A DNA stretch of 64,000 nt from Castellaniella hirudinis_A (GCF_047468865.1 NZ_JBLGTV010000011.1:1-64000), one strand, 5' to 3'; numbered from the stretch's first letter, positions 15,940 through 24,909 are shown. Notes: generated by a model not told the origin, from the letters alone. Made by a program: numbers and translations.

Positions 15940-17210
15940 GGCCCGCGCTGCCGTCGGGCGCGGCCGGCCCGGTGGCCGGGTTGCGCGCGGAACCCGTGGC
16001 GGGCCGGCATGACGTTGCCACCGAAGGCCTGGATATCTATATCGTGGGCGGCGCGGTGCGCGACCACCTGCTGGGCCTGCCGGCGGGCGACCGCGACTGG
16101 GTCGTGGTGGGGGCCACGCCCGAGATCATGGCCGCCCGGGGCTTCATCCCCGTGGGCGGGGATTTTCCGGTGTTTCTGCACCCGGTCACCCATGAGGAAT
16201 ACGCGCTGGCCCGCACCGAGCGCAAGTCCGGTCGCGGTTATCGCGGCTTTGTGTTTCATGCCGGGCGGGAAGTCTCCTTGGCCGATGATCTGCGGCGCCG
16301 CGACCTGACCATCAATGCCATTGCGCAGGCCCCCGATGGCCGCGTGTGCGATCCATTGAATGGGGTGGCCGACCTGCGCGCCCGGGTGTTGCGCCACGTC
16401 GGGCCGGCTTTCGTCGAAGACCCGGTGCGTTTGCTGCGCCTGGCCCGGTTTGCCGCGCGTTTCCATGATTTTTCCATCGCGCCCGACACGCTGGATTTAT
16501 GCCGCGCCCTGGTGGACGAGGGCGAAGTCGACGCCCTGGTGCCCGAGCGGGTCTGGCAGGAATTCGCCAAGGGCCTGATGACGCCGCGCCCGGGGCGCAT
16601 GCTGGATGTGCTGGCCGATTGCGGCGCGTTGGCGCGAGTGGCGCCCGGGCTGGCCTGGGATCCTTCCGTGGCCATGGGCCTGGCCAGGGCGGCGGCGCGG
16701 GGCCTGTCGCTGCCTCAGCGCTACGCCTTGCTGTGCCGCGCTTCGGGGGCCGCCGTGCAGGATCACCTGCGCGCGCCGTCGGCCTGCCGCGACCTGGCGC
16801 GCCTGCTGCCGGACACGGTGGCGCGCCTGGCGCTGATGGCGGTGGCGGACGATCCCTTGCTGGCCGGCGCCTTTGGCTTGGCCGCATCGGCGGCCGCGCC
16901 GACTGGGGCCGATCCGGGCCGGCCGGTGGCCTCGGGGCCGGTGGCTTGGCTGGCGGTGCTGGAATCCTGCGACGCCCTTCGCCGCCCCGAGCGCTGCCTG
17001 GCCTTGCTGGCGGCGGCGGCTTGCGTGGTGCGGGGGGTCGATCTGGCCGTCTGGTCGCAGCGTCTGCAGGCCGCGCAGTCCGTGGATGCGGGGGCGATTG
17101 CGCGGGCGGCGGGCGGCGATGCCGCATGCATCCGCGCCGGCCTGCGCCAGGCCCGCCTGGCCGCCTTGTCGGCGCTGGACGGCGGCGTCGATTCCGCCTC
17201 CGCCCCCTGA
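15936..17210 (+). CDS. cca: CCA-adding enzyme / multifunctional tRNA nucleotidyltransferase
   Basis: Adds or repairs the 3'-CCA of tRNAs. The class II nucleotidyltransferase fold is clear: IYIVGGAVRDHLLG with the metal-binding DRDW, then LARTERKSGRGYRGF, RRRDLTINAIA and the RNA-binding VEDPVRLLRLARFAARF. The 424-residue length fits; the C-terminal HD-like region appears less well conserved. The ATG at 15936 overlaps the slt stop; a start nearer DIYIVGG would drop a poorly conserved 30-residue leader. Confidence 0.92.
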   Translation: MRPALPSGAAGPVAGLRAEPVAGRHDVATEGLDIYIVGGAVRDHLLGLPAGDRDWVVVGATPEIMAARGFIPVGGDFPVFLHPVTHEEYALARTERKSGRGYRGFVFHAGREVSLADDLRRRDLTINAIAQAPDGRVCDPLNGVADLRARVLRHVGPAFVEDPVRLLRLARFAARFHDFSIAPDTLDLCRALVDEGEVDALVPERVWQEFAKGLMTPRPGRMLDVLADCGALARVAPGLAWDPSVAMGLARAAARGLSLPQRYALLCRASGAAVQDHLRAPSACRDLARLLPDTVARLALMAVADDPLLAGAFGLAASAAAPTGADPGRPVASGPVAWLAVLESCDALRRPERCLALLAAAACVVRGVDLAVWSQRLQAAQSVDAGAIARAAGGDAACIRAGLRQARLAALSALDGGVDSASAP

Positions 17211-17222
17211 TCGGCCCTGCCC

Positions 17223-18050
17223 ATGTCCCTCGCAGAACAGCCCGTGCTTGTTTTTGATTCCGGTATTGGCGGCCTGACCGTGCTGCGCGAAGCGCGTGTC
17301 CTGATTCCCGAGCGCCGTTTCGTGTATGTGGCGGACGACGCGGCTTTTCCCTATGGCGATTGGCCCGAGCAGGCGCTGCGGGATCACCTGCTGGCCTTGA
17401 TGGGCCGGCTGCTGCGCGCGCACGATCCGGCCCTGTGCGTCATTGCCTGCAATACGGCGTTTACCGTGGCCGGGGCGGCCTTGCGGGCGGCGTATCCGCA
17501 AATGCCGTTCGTGGGCACGGTGCCTGCGATCAAGCCCGCCGCCGAACGCACCCGTTCGGGGCTGGTGTCGGTTCTGGCCACCCCTGGAACTGTGCAGCGC
17601 GACTATACGCGGGGGCTGATCCAGTCCTTCGCGGCGCGTTGTCAGGTGCGTCTGGTGGGGTCGGTGCGCCTGGCCGGGATGGCGGAGGCTTATATGCGCG
17701 GCTTGCCGGTGCCGGATCTGGACATCCAGGCCGAAATCGCCGCTTGCTTCGTCCAACACCAGGGTGCGCGCACGGATATCGTGGTGCTGGGCTGCACGCA
17801 TTATCCGTTTCTGGCGAATGTATTCCGTCGCCTGGCCCCCTGGCCGGTGGATTGGCTGGATCCCGCAGAGGCCATTGCGCGGCATGCCCGCAGCCTGCTG
17901 CCCGTGGCGGGGCAGGCGTTGCATCCGCACACGCCCGACAGCGCGTTGTTTACCCGGGGGACGCCGGATTTCCTGACGCGCCGCCTGATGAACAGCTTTG
18001 GCCTGGCCGTGGATGATACGCCCAGGCCGCCTGTCGAGGTCGTCGCGTAA
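17223..18050 (+). CDS. murI: Glutamate racemase
   Basis: Supplies D-glutamate for peptidoglycan precursors. The 275-residue protein has the N-terminal FDSGIGGLTVLREA and both catalytic cysteines in conserved contexts: ACNTA (about residue 76) and LGCTHYPF (about 186). It follows cca by 12 bp on the same strand, so slt-cca-murI are probably co-transcribed; two of the three act on the cell wall. Confidence 0.96.
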   Translation: MSLAEQPVLVFDSGIGGLTVLREARVLIPERRFVYVADDAAFPYGDWPEQALRDHLLALMGRLLRAHDPALCVIACNTAFTVAGAALRAAYPQMPFVGTVPAIKPAAERTRSGLVSVLATPGTVQRDYTRGLIQSFAARCQVRLVGSVRLAGMAEAYMRGLPVPDLDIQAEIAACFVQHQGARTDIVVLGCTHYPFLANVFRRLAPWPVDWLDPAEAIARHARSLLPVAGQALHPHTPDSALFTRGTPDFLTRRLMNSFGLAVDDTPRPPVEVVA

Positions 18051-18114
18051 GCATGCTGGCGCATGGGCCGGTGTAACGGCCTGATGTTCCAATACTGCGT
18101 GGGGGGTTGGGTTT

Positions 18115-19362
18115 TTACAGGCGGTCGCGGCGGTCGCCGCGCATGAAGCCGATCAGCGGGCCGTCCATGCCGCGCCCCAGCGCCAGCACCTTGAACAGTT
18201 CGCCCATTTCGGCTTCGGACAGCAGGGTGTTCAGGGCTGTCATCTGGCGGGCGCGGTCTTCGGGGGCGGCGCCCGGGGCATGGATCAAATCCATCAGCCC
18301 GGCGTTCATCAGAAAGCGCGCCTGCGAGGTATAGCCCAGTACGTCCAGCCCGCCCGCCAGGGCCGCGTCGGCCATGGCGGTGAAGTCCACATGCGTGGTG
18401 ATGTCCTGCAGGCCCGCCAGGATCAGGGCCTGGTCGTGCGCGTGATGGCGGAAATGGCACATCAGGGTGCCGTGCAGGCGCTGGGGGTGGTAGAACTCGG
18501 CCTGGGGAAAGCCGTAGTCGATCAGCAGGGCCGCGCCGCATTGCAGCCAGCGGCCCAGGTCGCGCACCCAGGCTTCGGCCTGCAGATTGATCTCGGATTG
18601 ATAGCCGGGCAGGGGCGGCATGCGCGGGGCCAGGGCTTGGGCCAGATCCGCCGGGGCGGGGCGCAGGGCCCAGGCAAAGGGGCTGTCCGGGATGCCGTCG
18701 GCGGCCTGGGCCGCCTGGGGGGACGCCGGTCTGGCGTCGGGGGGCGTGCCCGCCGTGCGGGTGGCCGGGTCTGCGATGACGCCCATCGCCTGCAAGGCCC
18801 CCTGGTCGTCCCAGCGAAACAGCGTTGCGGGCATGGCGTCCAGCACTTCGTTGGCCAGCACGCAGCCGCTGAATGCCGTGGGGGCTTGATCCAGCCATTG
18901 AACCTGATCGGCCCAGGGGGCCAGGCGGGTCTGCTGGCGTGCCCGCAGGTCGGCCGAGAGTTCCAGGATTTGGTATTGGACAGTGTGCCCCAGGGCTTGC
19001 AAGGCCGGGATCAGGGCGGCGGCCAGCGCGCCCGAGCCCGCGCCGAATTCCAGCACGGTGCGGCTGTGGCTGGCTTGCAGGATCTGCATCACCTGGGGTG
19101 CCAGCGCCTGGCCGAACAAAGGGCTGGTTTCGGGGGCGGTGGTGAAATCCCCCCCGTGGTGCAGTTTGGGGCTGCCGGCGCTGTAGTAGCCCAGGCCAGG
19201 TTCGTACAGGGCGGCCCGCATCCAGGCGTCGAATGCCAGCCAGCCGCCCGCCTGCCGGATGCGATCCAGCAGCATGGCCTGGACGCGCGCGCCGTGGGCG
19301 GCGGCATCGGCATCCGGGGCCGGCAGCCCGCTGGGGATCTGGACGGCGGGCAGGCCGGGCAT
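18115..19362 (-). CDS. MidA/NDUFAF7-type SAM-dependent methyltransferase
   Basis: A 415-residue class I methyltransferase of the DUF185/MidA family, related to mitochondrial NDUFAF7, which methylates an arginine of a complex I subunit. Signatures are GDFTTAPETSPLFGQALA, the SAM-binding VLEFGAGSGALAAAL and the acidic ILELSADLR. Its ATG overlaps the helicase stop codon as TGATG, so translation is coupled to the upstream helicase. A role in respiratory complex I assembly is inference from the eukaryotic homologue. Confidence 0.87.
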   Translation of the reverse strand: MPGLPAVQIPSGLPAPDADAAAHGARVQAMLLDRIRQAGGWLAFDAWMRAALYEPGLGYYSAGSPKLHHGGDFTTAPETSPLFGQALAPQVMQILQASHSRTVLEFGAGSGALAAALIPALQALGHTVQYQILELSADLRARQQTRLAPWADQVQWLDQAPTAFSGCVLANEVLDAMPATLFRWDDQGALQAMGVIADPATRTAGTPPDARPASPQAAQAADGIPDSPFAWALRPAPADLAQALAPRMPPLPGYQSEINLQAEAWVRDLGRWLQCGAALLIDYGFPQAEFYHPQRLHGTLMCHFRHHAHDQALILAGLQDITTHVDFTAMADAALAGGLDVLGYTSQARFLMNAGLMDLIHAPGAAPEDRARQMTALNTLLSEAEMGELFKVLALGRGMDGPLIGFMRGDRRDRL

Positions 19363-21083
19363 CAGGCGAAGCGGGGCCGCTGCGGGGCGGCGTGGCCGCG
19401 ATCCTGGCGGTCTTGGCGCTTGAAGCCTGCTTTGGCGCCGGCTTTGTTGCCACGCGGCGCGAAGGATTCCGCCCCGGTGCGGCTGCCCGGGCGGGCGTGC
19501 GCGGCGCGCGGCTGGTCGGCGGCGCCGAATTCGCCCCGCTGGGCCGGGCGGGCGTGGCCGTTGCGGCGCGGACGGGTATCGCCGCCTTCGTCGCGGGCTT
19601 CCCAGGGCTTGCCGCCGCCGTTGAACTCGGCGCGATCTTTATGCCAGGGCTTGCGCGCGCCGGCGAAACCGCCGTGTTCTTTTTGCCACGGCTTGGCGTC
19701 GCCCGCATAGGCGCTGCGATCCTTGTGCCAAGGCTTGTCGTCGCCGGCGGCATCGCGGTTTTTATGCCAGGGCTTGCCTTCCGCGGCGGCGCGATCCTTG
19801 TGCCAGGGTTTGTCGCTGCCGGCGTGCGGCCCCCGGTCGGTGTCGCGCTCTTGCGTCCAGGGCTTGCGGCCCTGATAGCCGCCGCCCGGCTTGCCGTGGG
19901 CGCGCTTGTGCGCGGGGCGGTCTTTCCAGGTGGGGCGCACCGACTGGCGCGGCTCCAGACCAGGGATGGTTTCCGTGGGAATGGATTGACCGATGAACTG
20001 TTCGATGCGGCGCACCTTGTGGCGCTCGGCGGCCACGGCCAGGGTGATGGCCTGGCCATCGCGTCCGGCGCGGCCCGTGCGGCCGATGCGGTGGACGTAG
20101 TCTTCGGCCTGCATGGGCAGGTCGTAGTTGACGGCGTGGGTGATGGTCTGCACGTCGATGCCGCGCGCGGCGACGTCGGTGGCCACCAGCACGCGCACCC
20201 GGCCGTTTTGCAGCAGGCCCAGGGTGCGGGTGCGCTGGCGCTGGTTCATGTCGCCATGCAGGGCGGCGGCGGCAAAGCCTTCTTCGGCCAAGTGGTCGGC
20301 CAGGTCGTCCGCGCCGCGCTTGGTGGCGGTGAAGACAATGGCCTGATCCAGGCTGGTGTCGCGCAGCAGGTGATCCAGCAGGCGCAGCTTGTGGGCGCGG
20401 TCGTCGGCGTACAGCAGGTGCTGGGTGATATTGCTGTGTTTTTGCTGCGGCGTGGTGATTTCGATGCGCTGGGGCTCATGCATCAGGTTGGCGGCCAGCT
20501 TGGCCACCGTGCCGTCCAGCGTGGCGGAGAACAGCAGCGTCTGGCGGTCGTCCGGGGTGGCGGCGACGATGGTTTCGATGTCTTCGATGAAGCCCATGTC
20601 CAGCATGCGGTCGGCCTCGTCCAGCACCAGGGTCTGCACGGTGGACAGGTTGACGCGGCGGGCCTGCAGGTGGTCGATCAGGCGGCCCGGGGTGGCCACC
20701 AGCACGTCCACGCGCTTGGACAGGGATTTGATCTGGGCGCCGTAGGGCATGCCGCCCACCACGGTGGCCACGCGCAGGCCGTCCAGTTTTTTACCGTAGT
20801 CGCGGGTGGCGTCGGCCACTTGCATGGCCAGTTCGCGGGTGGGGGTCAGCACCAGCACCTGCACCCCCCGGCCGCCGGGGCCGGTGCGGTGGCTGAGATG
20901 CTGCAGGGACGGCAGCATGAAGGCGGCGGTCTTGCCGCTGCCGGTTTGCGACGACACCATCAGGTCGTGGCCGGACAGCGCCTGGGGGATGGCGGCGGCC
21001 TGTACGGAGGTGGGCGTGTCGATGCCGTGTTCGTTGAGGGCGGACACGAGCTTGGGGCCGAGCCCCAGGGATTCGAAGGACAT
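19362..21083 (-). CDS. rhlE: DEAD-box RNA helicase, RhlE-like, with repeat-rich tail
   Basis: A 573-residue ATP-dependent RNA helicase. Core motifs in order: Q motif region (FESLGLGPKLVSAL), motif I SQTGSGKTAAF, PTRELA, TPGRLIDH, DEADRMLDMGF, SAT, and the C-terminal VATDVAARGIDV and HRIGRTGR. After the core (about residue 375) comes a basic, glycine-rich tail with seven KPW units, mostly KPWHKDR, which probably binds RNA. The ATG at 21083 is chosen because the longer frame adds non-conserved sequence upstream of the FESLGL start. Coupled to the MidA-type gene downstream. Confidence 0.9.
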   Translation of the reverse strand: MSFESLGLGPKLVSALNEHGIDTPTSVQAAAIPQALSGHDLMVSSQTGSGKTAAFMLPSLQHLSHRTGPGGRGVQVLVLTPTRELAMQVADATRDYGKKLDGLRVATVVGGMPYGAQIKSLSKRVDVLVATPGRLIDHLQARRVNLSTVQTLVLDEADRMLDMGFIEDIETIVAATPDDRQTLLFSATLDGTVAKLAANLMHEPQRIEITTPQQKHSNITQHLLYADDRAHKLRLLDHLLRDTSLDQAIVFTATKRGADDLADHLAEEGFAAAALHGDMNQRQRTRTLGLLQNGRVRVLVATDVAARGIDVQTITHAVNYDLPMQAEDYVHRIGRTGRAGRDGQAITLAVAAERHKVRRIEQFIGQSIPTETIPGLEPRQSVRPTWKDRPAHKRAHGKPGGGYQGRKPWTQERDTDRGPHAGSDKPWHKDRAAAEGKPWHKNRDAAGDDKPWHKDRSAYAGDAKPWQKEHGGFAGARKPWHKDRAEFNGGGKPWEARDEGGDTRPRRNGHARPAQRGEFGAADQPRAAHARPGSRTGAESFAPRGNKAGAKAGFKRQDRQDRGHAAPQRPRFA

Positions 21084-21280
21084 GAGTTTCCTTGGCCCAC
21101 GCAAGGCGGTGGGCGATGTGCTGCGGGATGCCGGAGATGATCCCGTCGGGTTGTTGCCGCGGATGTCTGCCGCGCAAGAGTCAGTCGCATGTGCCGACCG
21201 GATCAACCCAAATAGCGCATCGTGCGGGCCGTTGGCATGAAAGCCAGCCGCGGGGTGGTGTGCATGAAGCGGGTGTGTCA

Positions 21281-21308
21281 CCAATACGGTGCCGCCAATA
21301 TGGTGCCG
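21281..21308 (-). repeat. Two tandem 14-bp units in the helicase leader
   Basis: CCAATACGGTGCCG (21281-21294) is followed directly by CCAATATGGTGCCG (21295-21308), differing at one base, and a partial third CCAAGAGGCG. They lie in the 5' leader between the helicase promoter and start. Confidence 0.6.
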
Positions 21309-21372
21309 CCAAGAGGCGATACCCACACCACCAGACACCAAGGTCAGGAGGTCAGAAAACAAGCAATCCAAG

Positions 21373-21402
21373 ACTTTAGCATAAGTGTTAACCCTTGGTC
21401 AA
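21373..21402 (-). promoter_or_regulatory. Promoter of the helicase operon
   Basis: On the minus strand, TTGACC (complement of 21397-21402) is followed after 18 bp by TAAAGT (complement of 21373-21378) preceded by TGC, an extended -10. Transcription would start near 21366, giving a leader of roughly 280 nt before the helicase ATG. Long leaders are common for cold-induced helicase mRNAs; that reading is inference. The remaining 21084-21465 holds the tandem repeats noted separately and nothing else recognised. Confidence 0.6.
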
Positions 21403-21465
21403 TGGCGCGGCTTTGGCGGCTTCGCCGGAGCGGTTGTGGTTTTGCGCCAACCGTCGTGCCGATGC

Positions 21466-21930
21466 TTAATCGGCGATGGGAATATGGGTGTCGAATTTGG
21501 CGCGGGCTGTGGCGAAAAAGCTGCGCACATTGCGCACCCGGGGATCGCCCGTCAGGCAGCGCAGGGCCAGGGCCTGGTAGGCGGGCATGTCGGCCACCTG
21601 GGCGATCAGGATGAAATCCGGGCCGCTGCTGACCCGATAGCACTGCTGGATGGCGGGTTCGGCCAGCAAGGCGGCCTCGAAGGCGTCGGCCTGGGCGGCG
21701 GCCTGGCCGTCCAGCGAGACTTCGATGATCGCCGTCAAGCCCGCCCCCATGAGCGCGGGGTTGAGGATGGCCACGCGCTGCTGGATGTATCCCGCCTGCA
21801 CCAGCTTGCGCACCCGCCGCAGGCAGGTGGGGGGCGATGCATGCACCCGCGCCGCCAGATCCTGGTTGCTGAGGGCGCAATCCTGCTGCAGTTGCTTGAG
21901 GATGCGGCGGTCTAGCGGGTCTAATGCCAT
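21466..21930 (-). CDS. Lrp/AsnC-family transcriptional regulator
   Basis: A 154-residue feast/famine regulator. The N-terminal helix-turn-helix (LDPLDRRILKQLQQDCALSN and VHASPPTCLRRVRKLVQAGY) is followed by the RAM ligand-binding domain (LTAIIEVSL...SGPDFILIAQVADM). It is divergent from glmS across a 148-bp AT-rich region filled with ATGAAAT repeats, so it likely binds there, controlling itself and possibly glmS. Effector amino acid unknown. Confidence 0.93.
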   Translation of the reverse strand: MALDPLDRRILKQLQQDCALSNQDLAARVHASPPTCLRRVRKLVQAGYIQQRVAILNPALMGAGLTAIIEVSLDGQAAAQADAFEAALLAEPAIQQCYRVSSGPDFILIAQVADMPAYQALALRCLTGDPRVRNVRSFFATARAKFDTHIPIAD

Positions 21931-21942
21931 GGGTCTGATGTC

Positions 21943-22034
21943 ATGAAATCCAAGAAATGAAATTAAATTTCATATATGTAAATAGATGAAATTATAGTTC
22001 ATATATATGGAAATTATGAAATCAAATTTCTTAT
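21943..22034. promoter_or_regulatory. AT-rich array of ATGAAAT repeats between lrp-type gene and glmS
   Basis: ATGAAAT occurs at 21943, 21957, 21986 and 22016 on the plus strand and inverted (ATTTCAT) at 21967, with further part-copies (AAATTTC near 22023). The palindrome GAAATTAAATTTC spans about 21959-21971. This is far more AT-rich than any nearby sequence. Multiple phased, degenerate sites are typical of Lrp-family octamer binding, and the flanking regulator is the obvious candidate ligand. Confidence 0.65.
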
Positions 22035-22078
22035 GATTCAGCACACAATAGCAACTGCTTTGATTCAGGAGCCTGTTC

Positions 22079-23911
22079 ATGTGCGGCATCGTCGGCGCTG
22101 TGGCGCGTCACAATATTGTTCCTATTTTGCTCGAAGGCCTGCGTCGCCTGGAATACCGGGGGTATGACTCCTGCGGGGTGGCGGTGCACACGGGCGCCGG
22201 GCTGCAGCGGGTGCGCAGCACCCAGCGGGTGGCCGAACTTGCCGCCCAGGCCGAGCACGACCACGTGCAGGGCCTGACCGGCATTGCGCATACGCGCTGG
22301 GCCACCCATGGGGCGCCGCTGACCCACAACGCCCATCCGCATTTTTCCGGCCCTCGGGATGGCGCCCCGCGCATTGCCCTGGTGCACAACGGCATCATCG
22401 AAAACCACGATGCCTTGCGGGCCGAACTGCAGGCCGCCGGCTATGTGTTCGACAGCCAGACCGACACGGAAGTCATCGCCCATCTGGTGGATCACCTGTA
22501 CGACGGGGATTTGCTGGCCGCCGTGCAACAGGCCGTCCGCCGCCTGGAAGGCGCCTACGCCATTGCCGTATTCTGCGCGCAAGAACCCCACCGCGTGGTG
22601 GGCGCGCGCCAGGGTTCGCCGCTGGTGGTGGGCTGCAGCGACCAGGGCAATTACCTGGCCTCCGATGCGCTGGCCCTGGCCGGCACGACGGATCAGATCA
22701 TGTACCTGGAAGACGGCGACGTGGTGGATTTGCAGTTGGCGCGGGTCTGGGTCAGCGACGGCCTGGGGCAGCCGGTGGATCGCCCTGTGCATACGGTGCA
22801 GGCGCATACCGGGCAGGCCGATCTCGGCCCCTATCGGCATTTCATGCAAAAGGAAATCTTCGAGCAGCCGCGCGCCGTGGGCGACACCCTGCAGGACATT
22901 GATGCCATCATGCCCGAGCTCTTTGGCGATGGGGCCCATGTGGTATTCCAGGCCATCGACCGCGTGCTGATTCTGGCCTGCGGCACCAGCTATTACGCGG
23001 GCCTGACGGCGCGTTACTGGATCGAATCCCTGGCCGGGATTCCGGTCAATGTCGAAATCGCCAGCGAATACCGCTACCGCACCAGTGTGCCGGATCCGCG
23101 CACCCTGGTGGTGACGATCTCCCAGTCGGGCGAAACCGCCGACACCCTGGCGGCCCTGAAGCACGCCCGCCGCCTGGGCATGGCGCACACGCTGACCATC
23201 TGCAACGTGGCCACCAGCGCGATGGTGCGTGAATGCAAGCTGTCGTTCATTACCCGCGCCGGGGTGGAAATCGGGGTGGCGTCCACCAAAGCCTTTACCA
23301 CCCAGTTGACCGCCCTGTACCTGCTGACCCTGACCCTGGCGCAGTCGCGCGGCCGCCTGGACGCCGCCGCCGAGGCGCAGGCCGTCAAATCCCTGCGCCA
23401 TCTGCCCTCGGCCATCAGCGCCGTGCTGGCGCTGGAACCCCAGATCATCGCCTGGGCCGAGCGCTTCGCCAGCAAGGAAAACGCCTTGTTCCTGGGGCGC
23501 GGCATGCACTATCCGATTGCGCTGGAAGGCGCGCTGAAACTGAAGGAAATCAGCTACATCCACGCCGAGGCCTACCCCGCGGGCGAACTGAAGCACGGCC
23601 CGCTGGCGCTGGTGACCGACGCCATGCCGGTGGTCACCGTCGCCCCGCACGACGAACTGCTGGAAAAACTGAAATCCAACATGCAGGAAGTGCGCGCGCG
23701 CGGGGGCGAACTCTATGTCTTTGCCGATGCCGATTCGCAGATCGCGGCGGCCCCGGGCATGCAGGTGATCCGCATGCCCGAGCACTACGGCAAACTCTCG
23801 CCCATCCTGCACACCATCCCGCTGCAGTTGCTGGCCTACCATACGGCCTGCGTGCGCGGCACGGATGTCGACAAGCCGCGCAACCTGGCCAAGAGCGTGA
23901 CGGTGGAATAG
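22079..23911 (+). CDS. glmS: Glucosamine-6-phosphate synthase (isomerizing)
   Basis: Makes glucosamine-6-P from fructose-6-P and glutamine, the entry to peptidoglycan and lipid A synthesis. The 610-residue protein has the class II amidotransferase half (nucleophile Cys2 in MCGIVGAV; GIAHTRWATHG; HNGIIEN) and two SIS isomerase domains (ACGTSYYAG; SQSGETADTLAALK; the C-terminal KPRNLAKSVTVE). A GGAG site precedes the ATG. No glmS ribozyme is expected in Proteobacteria and none was seen; control probably comes from the AT-rich upstream array. Confidence 0.98.
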   Translation: MCGIVGAVARHNIVPILLEGLRRLEYRGYDSCGVAVHTGAGLQRVRSTQRVAELAAQAEHDHVQGLTGIAHTRWATHGAPLTHNAHPHFSGPRDGAPRIALVHNGIIENHDALRAELQAAGYVFDSQTDTEVIAHLVDHLYDGDLLAAVQQAVRRLEGAYAIAVFCAQEPHRVVGARQGSPLVVGCSDQGNYLASDALALAGTTDQIMYLEDGDVVDLQLARVWVSDGLGQPVDRPVHTVQAHTGQADLGPYRHFMQKEIFEQPRAVGDTLQDIDAIMPELFGDGAHVVFQAIDRVLILACGTSYYAGLTARYWIESLAGIPVNVEIASEYRYRTSVPDPRTLVVTISQSGETADTLAALKHARRLGMAHTLTICNVATSAMVRECKLSFITRAGVEIGVASTKAFTTQLTALYLLTLTLAQSRGRLDAAAEAQAVKSLRHLPSAISAVLALEPQIIAWAERFASKENALFLGRGMHYPIALEGALKLKEISYIHAEAYPAGELKHGPLALVTDAMPVVTVAPHDELLEKLKSNMQEVRARGGELYVFADADSQIAAAPGMQVIRMPEHYGKLSPILHTIPLQLLAYHTACVRGTDVDKPRNLAKSVTVE

Positions 23912-23924
23912 GCCTTCTTGGCCC

Positions 23925-24824
23925 TTACCACTCCCGCAGCCCGACGTGCTTGTGCAGATACTGCACGAAGGCTTCGGCGGCGGGCGACAGGCTGGCGTGC
24001 AGGCGGCTGTAGATAAAGAACTGCCGCCGGATCACCGGAGCGTGCAGCAGGCGGGCCCGCAGGCCGTATAAGTCCACCAGGTGCTGGGCATACGGCAGGC
24101 CCGCCGTCACGCCCAGGCCGGCGTTCACCATGCTGAGTGCCGTGCTCATGAACGTGACCTCGTGGCTGGGGCGCGCCGGCGTCAGCGACGACTGTTTTTG
24201 CAGATCCATCGCCAGCTGGTCGGTAAATTGCCCTTGCAGCGCAATCATGGGATGGCGCATCAGGTCGGCCCAGCCAATGGTTTTCAGGTTATCCAGGGGG
24301 TGGCCCGGTGGAAACACCGCCATGAAGGGAACCTCGAACAAAGGATCCGCGGCCACGTCGGTCAGCCCTTCGCGGTGCGGCCCGATGCTGATGTCGACCT
24401 CGCCGCGCACCGCTTGGGCGATGGCGTTTTCCACCGCACAGTCCATCAGGTGAATTTGGATGTCGGGGTGGATTTTCCGAAACCCCGCGATGACTTCGGG
24501 GATCAGGGTGCTGGCCATCAATTGGGGGGCGGCAATGCGCACGATGCCCCGGCGCAGGCGCTTCAAATTATCAATATTCTCCAGAGCGCCGTCCAGGTCG
24601 CGCAGCACCCGGGTGACGACGGAATGGAATTCCCGCCCGACCTCGGACAGCTGGATGCGCCGCGTGCTGCGATCCACCAGCCGGACGCCCAACTGGGTTT
24701 CCAGTTCTTTGATCAGCCCGCTGAGTGCCGATTGGGTGATGTGCAGGGATTCGGCGGCCCGGGTGAATCCGCCGGTGCGGGCCAGGGCGGCGAAGGCACG
24801 CAGTTGGCGCAAGGTGACATCCAT
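23925..24824 (-). CDS. LysR-family regulator of the TRAP/homogentisate cluster
   Basis: A 299-residue LTTR with a standard N-terminal HTH (TLRQLRAFAALARTGGFTRA; ITQSALSGLIKELE) and substrate-binding domain. It is transcribed away from dctQMP-fahA-maiA and shares an 85-bp control region containing a TTAT-N10-ATAA palindrome over the promoter -35. It is therefore likely the activator of the uptake and degradation genes, with an aromatic acid or intermediate as co-inducer (inference). Confidence 0.9.
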   Translation of the reverse strand: MDVTLRQLRAFAALARTGGFTRAAESLHITQSALSGLIKELETQLGVRLVDRSTRRIQLSEVGREFHSVVTRVLRDLDGALENIDNLKRLRRGIVRIAAPQLMASTLIPEVIAGFRKIHPDIQIHLMDCAVENAIAQAVRGEVDISIGPHREGLTDVAADPLFEVPFMAVFPPGHPLDNLKTIGWADLMRHPMIALQGQFTDQLAMDLQKQSSLTPARPSHEVTFMSTALSMVNAGLGVTAGLPYAQHLVDLYGLRARLLHAPVIRRQFFIYSRLHASLSPAAEAFVQYLHKHVGLREW

Positions 24825-24833
24825 CGGAATTCC

Positions 24834-24867
24834 TTATGAATCAATGAATAAAAACTGTTTGTATGAT
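24834..24867 (+). promoter_or_regulatory. LysR box and -10 of the TRAP operon
   Basis: TTAT (24834-24837) and ATAA (24848-24851) form a dyad of LTTR-box size with 10 nt between. It covers the -35 position (24839-24844, poor consensus) of a promoter whose -10 is TATGAT (24862-24867), 17 bp on. A weak -35 under an activator site is typical of LysR-activated promoters. Confidence 0.55.
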
Positions 24868-24909
24868 AGCTGGAAACCGCTTCTAATAACGCAGACAAGG
24901 AGACAGAAC

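Noticed and set aside
16497..18092. Long antisense frame opposite cca and murI
   Set aside because: Spans two recognised genes and their junction, contains no family motif, and has skewed His/Gln/Arg composition.
22030..22080. glmS ribozyme
   Set aside because: That element belongs to Gram-positive bacteria; the leader here is short and AT-rich with none of its conserved core.
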